DNA of 64,000 nt from Actinomycetes bacterium (lineage in GTDB: Bacteria; Actinomycetota; Thermoleophilia; BMS3ABIN01). The DNA lies in contig JAJYXB010000008.1 of the NCBI GenBank assembly GCA_021791195.1, positions 74,921-138,920 on the forward strand, in the 5' to 3' direction. The notes below the pieces were generated by a model. That model saw only the letters and a list, made by a program, of their open reading frames with translations. It did no database searches and was not told the DNA's origin. Below, piece by piece: positions 60,084 through 64,000 of this stretch (the stretch's first letter is position 1; each line of letters begins with the position of its first letter). The translations under genes were made by a program, and so were the position numbers.

Positions 60084-60941
60084 ATGGCTGGAAGAATCGG
60101 TGTGATCGGCGGCTCGGGTTTTTACGAGCTGCTGGAAAATCCGCAAGAGATGCAGGTGACCACGCCGTTCGGCGACCCCAGCGACGTCATCGCCCTGGGC
60201 AAGATCGCCGGCCGCGAGGTCTGTTTCCTGCCCCGGCACGGCAAAGGCCACCGCATCATGCCTACCGATCTGCCGTTCCAGGCAAACATCCTGGCGCTGA
60301 AGCAGCTCGGCGTCGAGTGGATCATCTCCGCCAGCGCCGTCGGCAGCATGAAGGAAGAGATCAAACCGGGCGACATCGTCATCCCGGACCAGTTCATCGA
60401 CCGCACCCGGCAGCGCCGCTCCACCTTCTTCGGCGACGGCTGCGTGGCGCACATCTCTTTTGCCGACCCGGTCTGCGGGCGGCTGGCCGCGATCGTGGCC
60501 GAGGCGGGCCGCCATGCCGGCGCCACCATCCACGAGGGCGGCACCTATGTTTGCATGGAGGGGCCGCAGTTCTCCACCCGGGCGGAATCGCTGGTTTACC
60601 GCAGCTGGGGCGTAGACGTGATTGGTATGACAAACCTGCAGGAAGCCAAACTGGCGCGCGAGGCGGAGATCTGCTACGCCACCATGGCGCTGGCCACAGA
60701 CTACGATTGCTGGTACGAAGGCGAGGAGGATGTCACTATCGCCCAGGTGATCGAGACGATGAACAACAACGTTGACATGGCGAAGAAGATTGTGGAAACC
60801 GCGGTGCCGCGCATCCCCGAGACGCGCACCGAGTGTGGCTGCGCTACCGCCATGCAGTACGGCGTCATGACCGATCCGGCAGCGATCCCGGCGGCGACGA
60901 AAGAGAAACTGAAGGACATCATCGGGAAGTACATTCCCTGA
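60084..60941 (+). CDS. S-methyl-5'-thioadenosine / purine nucleoside phosphorylase
   Basis: This enzyme cleaves MTA (or a purine nucleoside) with phosphate in methionine salvage. Motifs are GVIGGSGFYELL, CFLPRHGKGHRIMP, ISASAVGSMKEEIKPGD, YVCMEGPQFSTRAES and GMTNLQEAKLAREAEICYAT followed by ATDYDCW. They fit the MTAP branch well. ATG 60084 follows AGGAG by five bases; the track start at 60036 is too early. It has 285 residues. In related genomes a PfkB kinase often follows directly. Here the PfkB gene comes 2.7 kb later, after an island. Confidence 0.9.
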   Translation: MAGRIGVIGGSGFYELLENPQEMQVTTPFGDPSDVIALGKIAGREVCFLPRHGKGHRIMPTDLPFQANILALKQLGVEWIISASAVGSMKEEIKPGDIVIPDQFIDRTRQRRSTFFGDGCVAHISFADPVCGRLAAIVAEAGRHAGATIHEGGTYVCMEGPQFSTRAESLVYRSWGVDVIGMTNLQEAKLAREAEICYATMALATDYDCWYEGEEDVTIAQVIETMNNNVDMAKKIVETAVPRIPETRTECGCATAMQYGVMTDPAAIPAATKEKLKDIIGKYIP

Positions 60942-61135
60942 TCCGGCCGCCCAGGGCCGATTCATAATCTCGACTTCGCTCTCAACCCCAATGGAAGCGG
61001 AATGCTCCAGGACCGCCGTAAGGCGGGGCGGCAAAGTCCCAGCCCTCATGGAAAGTCTCAAAGATGTGGCCGCTGGGTTCCAGTCTCAGGCTCTTCCTAG
61101 CCCGCCCCTGGTTAGAATGAACCAAGAGGTTTGTT

Positions 61136-61336
61136 GATGAGTCCCATTTGCTGGGCGCAAGGCTGAAGTTTGACCACGTCATCAATCACGAAAATGGCCA
61201 CACGGCGGTAAACATTATCGTGACAATTGGGAGGCCGACGGGCTGGCTTTGGGCAAAAATACTGGGCAAGAACCAGCAGTCCGACCTCGAAAGGTCCACC
61301 AGAAACCTGATTAAGAAGGCCGAGAGAACTTCATGA
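61136..61336 (+). pseudogene. C-terminal fragment of an SRPBCC-like protein
   Basis: The frame RFVDESHLLGARLKFDHV continues through a strand pattern to TIGRPTGWLWAKILGKNQQ, which looks like the last third of an SRPBCC/polyketide-cyclase-type lipid-binding fold. Upstream in the same frame there is a stop at about 61115 and no matching N-terminal part, so it is probably a broken gene. It overlaps the EVE gene by four bases. From 60942 to 61135 I see nothing else. Confidence 0.4.
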
Positions 61337-61749
61337 AGTACTGGCTGGGTGTCGTGTCTAGAGAACATGTTATGCGTGCCGTAAGCCTGGGCATGGCTCA
61401 GATCGGGCACGGCAAACGGGAGCCCCTGGCGAGAATGAAGGCGGGTGACGGTTTTGTCTATTATTCTCCGAAAGAAAGCCTGGGCGGGAGCGAACCACTT
61501 AAGGCTTTTACCGCAATCGGGAAAATTACGGATGACGAGATATGGCAGGTGGACGAGGGCGACTTTAAACCGTGGCGGCGGCGCCTTACATACGTAAAAA
61601 GCACCGAAGCTCCTATTCGCCCCCTACTTGATCAGCTTACGTTTACTTCCGGCAGGACTAATTGGGGCTACATGTTTCGCTATGGCCTGTTTGAGATTAG
61701 CAAGGCGGACTTCAAGACAATTGCCAAAGCCATGCATGCAAAAGTATGA
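61333..61749 (+). CDS. EVE-domain protein
   Basis: This 138-residue protein matches the EVE (PUA-like) family: MKYWLGVVSREHVMRAVSLG, MKAGDGFVYYSP, LKAFTAIGKITDDEIWQVDE, FKPWRRRLTYV and NWGYMFRYGLFEISKADFKTIAKAM. EVE domains bind modified bases in DNA or RNA and often occur with defence systems. The gene is in a more AT-rich segment and may have been acquired. The 266 bp that follow (61750-62015) contain no supported gene. Confidence 0.8.
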   Translation: MKYWLGVVSREHVMRAVSLGMAQIGHGKREPLARMKAGDGFVYYSPKESLGGSEPLKAFTAIGKITDDEIWQVDEGDFKPWRRRLTYVKSTEAPIRPLLDQLTFTSGRTNWGYMFRYGLFEISKADFKTIAKAMHAKV

Positions 61750-62015
61750 CTAGATCAAGACTCGATTGGCGAGGCGATCCTGACGAGGCCTCCCTAGATG
61801 TTTTCGTCATCTCACTGCGAAGCTAAGCGTACGATTTTTTCCTTTTCGTGAGTACACCCCCTCTTTCCCAGCACCATTACCAGCATTCCATGCAAATTTC
61901 GACGTGAAAGAAAGGTAAAAATCATGCCACAAATGAAGCCGCGAGGCCGACAGGTTCAAGGTCAGTGATGCTTTCTAACTTGAAGGGACGGAGTTCGATG
62001 TCGGCGAGGAAGGAG

Positions 62016-62792
62016 CTACCCACGCAGAATTTCTTCCAGGTATGATCCGATGCGATCCTTGTTGGTTCCGAGGCTTGAAAACTGCTTTTCGCAGACATCT
62101 GTGAAGCGGGCCAGATCTTTACGATTAATGTTTTCCTGGTCTTCAAAGATGCCCAGAGAGTGAAACTTTAGACCCCACTTTTCAAACTGCAGCATTGTGA
62201 TAGTTGCCACCTGCGTACGATGGTCGTTCAGGAGAGCAAAAATGTGTAGCGGTCGCTTCATACCATTTATCCGGCAGTCAACAAGGTACTTGGCCTCTGG
62301 GTCGTGTTGTGGATCATTCCAGTCGAAGGATCTTCTTTCTTCTGGTATCAGTTCTGTCATCAATGCGCGGAAATCATCCATGAAAGTTGATTTCACTCTT
62401 TCGCGAGACAGAAATGTGACGTCGCTGATTTTCAGTAAGGCCTGCACAAATGAGTACAGGGCGTCGCCGTACTGTTCATTATCGATGCGAAGAACCAGCT
62501 CGCCCTCCTGGTCTTCAACCCCGAATACCGAAAGTGCGTTACTGATTATTTTTTGACGTGTCCCTTTTTGGAGGTCTTTTTCATCCAGGCTATAAGTGAG
62601 ATGCATGTAAGTATGGCCCTCATCGGAAAGGAGCCAGCGGTTATTTTCCCGCCTGAGAACAATAGCGAGGTGATCTCCATCTTCGAACAGGAATGGCGTA
62701 AAAACCCGGAACCGATTGACCCCCTCCGGAGTCAGTCTGAGTTTTGAGCAGGCTTTTTCGCGGAATTCGCGTTCTATCGTGTCAAGATTCAT
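62016..62792 (-). CDS. DUF1828-domain protein
   Basis: The start ATG 62792 ([20 protein letters not shown]) has GGAGG seven bases upstream; the track's 62849 is a shadow. The motif [20 protein letters not shown] followed by [15 protein letters not shown] is characteristic of DUF1828. The C-terminal part ([20 protein letters not shown]...) resembles the DUF1829 half that often accompanies it. The function is unknown; these proteins tend to sit on mobile or defence-related DNA. It overlaps operonically with the next gene (stop of that gene 2 bp before this start). Confidence 0.7.
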   Translation of the reverse strand: MNLDTIEREFREKACSKLRLTPEGVNRFRVFTPFLFEDGDHLAIVLRRENNRWLLSDEGHTYMHLTYSLDEKDLQKGTRQKIISNALSVFGVEDQEGELVLRIDNEQYGDALYSFVQALLKISDVTFLSRERVKSTFMDDFRALMTELIPEERRSFDWNDPQHDPEAKYLVDCRINGMKRPLHIFALLNDHRTQVATITMLQFEKWGLKFHSLGIFEDQENINRKDLARFTDVCEKQFSSLGTNKDRIGSYLEEILRG

Positions 62793-62794
62793 AT

Positions 62795-63277
62795 TTATCC
62801 CTCCTCGAATAGCTGCTGCTGAGGATCGTATGGCAATTCGAAGCCGCATTCTTCAAACATGCACCGAAGTGCACTATGATAGTCATTGAACTTACCCGAA
62901 GTCTCAGCAAATGTGTCTTCTCTGGCACCAAGATCCTGATATCTCTCTGTGGCCATGTGAACATGAAAATCATAAAAAGTATTTTTCTCAATTTCGTTAG
63001 AATGTTCGTGACTCTTGCCGTTGTACCTTCGCAATCGAAACAGCTGATTTGAGTCAGGAATAGCGACGGCAAGAATTATAGAAAAATCCAGGATGTTAAA
63101 CATGCTTTGACGCAGAATCAACCTGAAACTATTACCGTCATCGCCCGCGACATCAAGAAAGCTTTCTTTGTGGCCTCTCTTGTCCCGCAACTTTGTGTAT
63201 GATTTATAATCAGCTGGCAGCTGCTTACGTGCGGCAATCATTTTTGCAATTTCGTAGTCAGAATATTTGGCTGCCAT
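62795..63277 (-). CDS. Hypothetical protein paired with the DUF1828 gene (DUF6978-like)
   Basis: The product is 160 residues. The distinctive segment is [21 protein letters not shown] followed by [14 protein letters not shown] and [22 protein letters not shown] believe it belongs to the DUF6978 family, a frequent partner of DUF1828 proteins, but this is from memory and needs a profile search. No catalytic motif is obvious beyond several His/Glu. It forms a two-gene operon with the DUF1828 gene, likely an acquired cassette. Confidence 0.55.
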   Translation of the reverse strand: MAAKYSDYEIAKMIAARKQLPADYKSYTKLRDKRGHKESFLDVAGDDGNSFRLILRQSMFNILDFSIILAVAIPDSNQLFRLRRYNGKSHEHSNEIEKNTFYDFHVHMATERYQDLGAREDTFAETSGKFNDYHSALRCMFEECGFELPYDPQQQLFEEG

Positions 63278-63628
63278 CCTGCAACACTTCTCCTACGTCG
63301 ATCGCGTCCAAATCATGCTTGCAGTGTCAGAAATCCTATCATGCTGAACGGACAGACAATGTTGGAAACCGCAGCCCGTCAAACTAATCATGCTAGTGGA
63401 TTTTACGATAAAGCCTAGGGCCATTTCTTCCTCAATTTGTTTTCCAGCAAGAACCCGGCCGCGTCTTCGCCTCTTAAAGCGTAAAAGCAAACCGCTGGTT
63501 TTGTGTTGTTCAAACTGGGAGCAGTCTTTTTTCGATTTCAGATACGTCGGCTGGCAAATAATAATCGGAGATGACAAAGTCCGTGCCAGTGACTAGAATA
63601 TCGTGGTCAACTTCCCCCTGGAGGCACA
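63278..63628. other. AT-richer intergenic segment with no supported gene
   Basis: Two overlapping ORFs on opposite strands (63293-63577 minus, 63390-63596 plus) are present, but neither has a ribosome site with protein-like sequence that I recognise. The segment ends near 63600, where the high-GC chromosomal composition resumes, so it may hold the right border of the island. Confidence 0.4.
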
Positions 63629-64000
63629 TTGTCCATTCTGGTAGTCGGTTCCATCGCCCTCGACACCGTCGAGACCCCTTTCGGCCAGGCCGAGGAAGCG
63701 CTCGGCGGCGCCGCGGTGTATTTTTCCTATGCCGCCAGCTTCTTCAACCAGGTGCGGCTGGTGGGCGTCATCGGCGAGGATTTCCCCGAGGAGCACCTGC
63801 GGCTGCTGGAGAACCGCAACATCGATCTGGCCGGCCTGGAGCGCGGCCAGGGTCCCACCTTCCGCTGGAAGGGACGCTACGACTTCGACCTTAACGAGGC
63901 CCACACGCTCGACACGCAGCTGAACGTGTTCGAGACTTTCGCGCCGAAGATCCCCGACGGCTTCAAGGACAGCGAGTTCGTCTTTCTGGCCAACATCCAG
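63629..64000 (+). CDS. PfkB-family carbohydrate/nucleoside kinase, cut by window edge
   Basis: Starting at TTG 63629 (GGAGG four bases upstream) the frame reads MSILVVGSIALDTVETPFGQ, then EALGGAAVYFSYAASFFNQV and RLVGVIGEDFPEEHLRLLE. The N-terminal G(G)AA...A signature of the ribokinase/PfkB family is clear. The C-terminal catalytic motif lies outside. In the PfkB family it could be a ribokinase or adenosine kinase; a link with the phosphorylase at 60084 (nucleoside or ribose salvage) is likely. Confidence 0.88.
   Translation, partial: MSILVVGSIALDTVETPFGQAEEALGGAAVYFSYAASFFNQVRLVGVIGEDFPEEHLRLLENRNIDLAGLERGQGPTFRWKGRYDFDLNEAHTLDTQLNVFETFAPKIPDGFKDSEFVFLANIQ

Noticed and set aside
61922-62146. 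74-codon ORF at the end of the DUF1828 gene
   Set aside because: It lies mostly within the DUF1828 gene in another frame and shows no family features.

Overview
The window looks like chromosome from an uncultivated, high-GC actinobacterium, most likely near Thermoleophilia. This is inferred from gene content and order: an atpZ-atpI-atpBEFHAG operon behind a WecA-type transferase, and a minus-strand run rpmE-thyX-DUF1385-prfA-prmC further up. Other hints are thyX, many TTG/GTG starts, encoded tRNA CCA ends and compact overlapping operons. No marker here fixes the taxonomy.

Layout. 1-6851 (minus): dCMP deaminase, a WecA/TagO-like transferase, and the ATP synthase operon up to a truncated atpG. 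7023-12545 (minus): two adjacent secreted proteins, one rich in Ycf48/BNR-like repeats, both carrying an unnamed ~100-residue 'WYD/GGPV/SQR' repeat. 12967-16321 (minus): glyA, rpiB, a low-molecular-weight phosphatase, a Sua5/YwlC protein and a decayed nucleotidyltransferase cassette. 16579-18681 (plus): lexA with a palindrome filling its promoter spacer, then a Y-family polymerase. 18730-24867 (minus): a 2045-residue TPR protein. 24976-29007 (minus): prmC, prfA, DUF1385, thyX, rpmE. 29200-29595: three tRNA genes. 29843-34050: an unusual double-module histidine kinase with a NarL-type regulator, a perfect 31-bp inverted repeat, and an opposed response regulator. 34102-36745 (minus): fumarase beta and alpha and malic enzyme. 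36824-44245 (plus): a second DUF1385 protein, a Vms1/eRF1-like protein, a promoter-to-terminator structured non-coding region, clpB, and a membrane trypsin-like protease with a zinc-ribbon tail. 44312-47058: MarC, a 3D-domain wall protein, and a lipoprotein read through an in-frame TGA, a likely selenoprotein. 47101-52802 (minus): ligA and a molybdenum-cofactor operon. 53002-58051 (plus): two sensor kinases (one with a CxxCH haem motif), a single-domain receiver and an HD-GYP regulator. 58048-59948 (minus): a CPA1 antiporter and two small genes. 60084-60941 is an MTA/purine phosphorylase. 60942-63628 is a more AT-rich island (SRPBCC fragment, EVE protein, DUF1828-type pair). A PfkB kinase begins at the right edge.

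How the parts work together. Most of the window is housekeeping: proton-driven ATP synthesis, translation termination, one-carbon and dTMP metabolism, C4-acid interconversion, Moco synthesis and SOS repair. Signalling is well represented, with three histidine kinases, four receiver proteins including the HD-GYP one, and one receiver fused to a kinase. The strongest unusual items are the UxxC PCYCGC lipoprotein with a SECIS-like hairpin, the ~560-nt structured RNA ending in a terminator just before clpB, the REPIN-like inverted repeat, the lexA operator/promoter geometry, and the double-module kinase. All homology statements come from reading motifs by eye; no database search was run.
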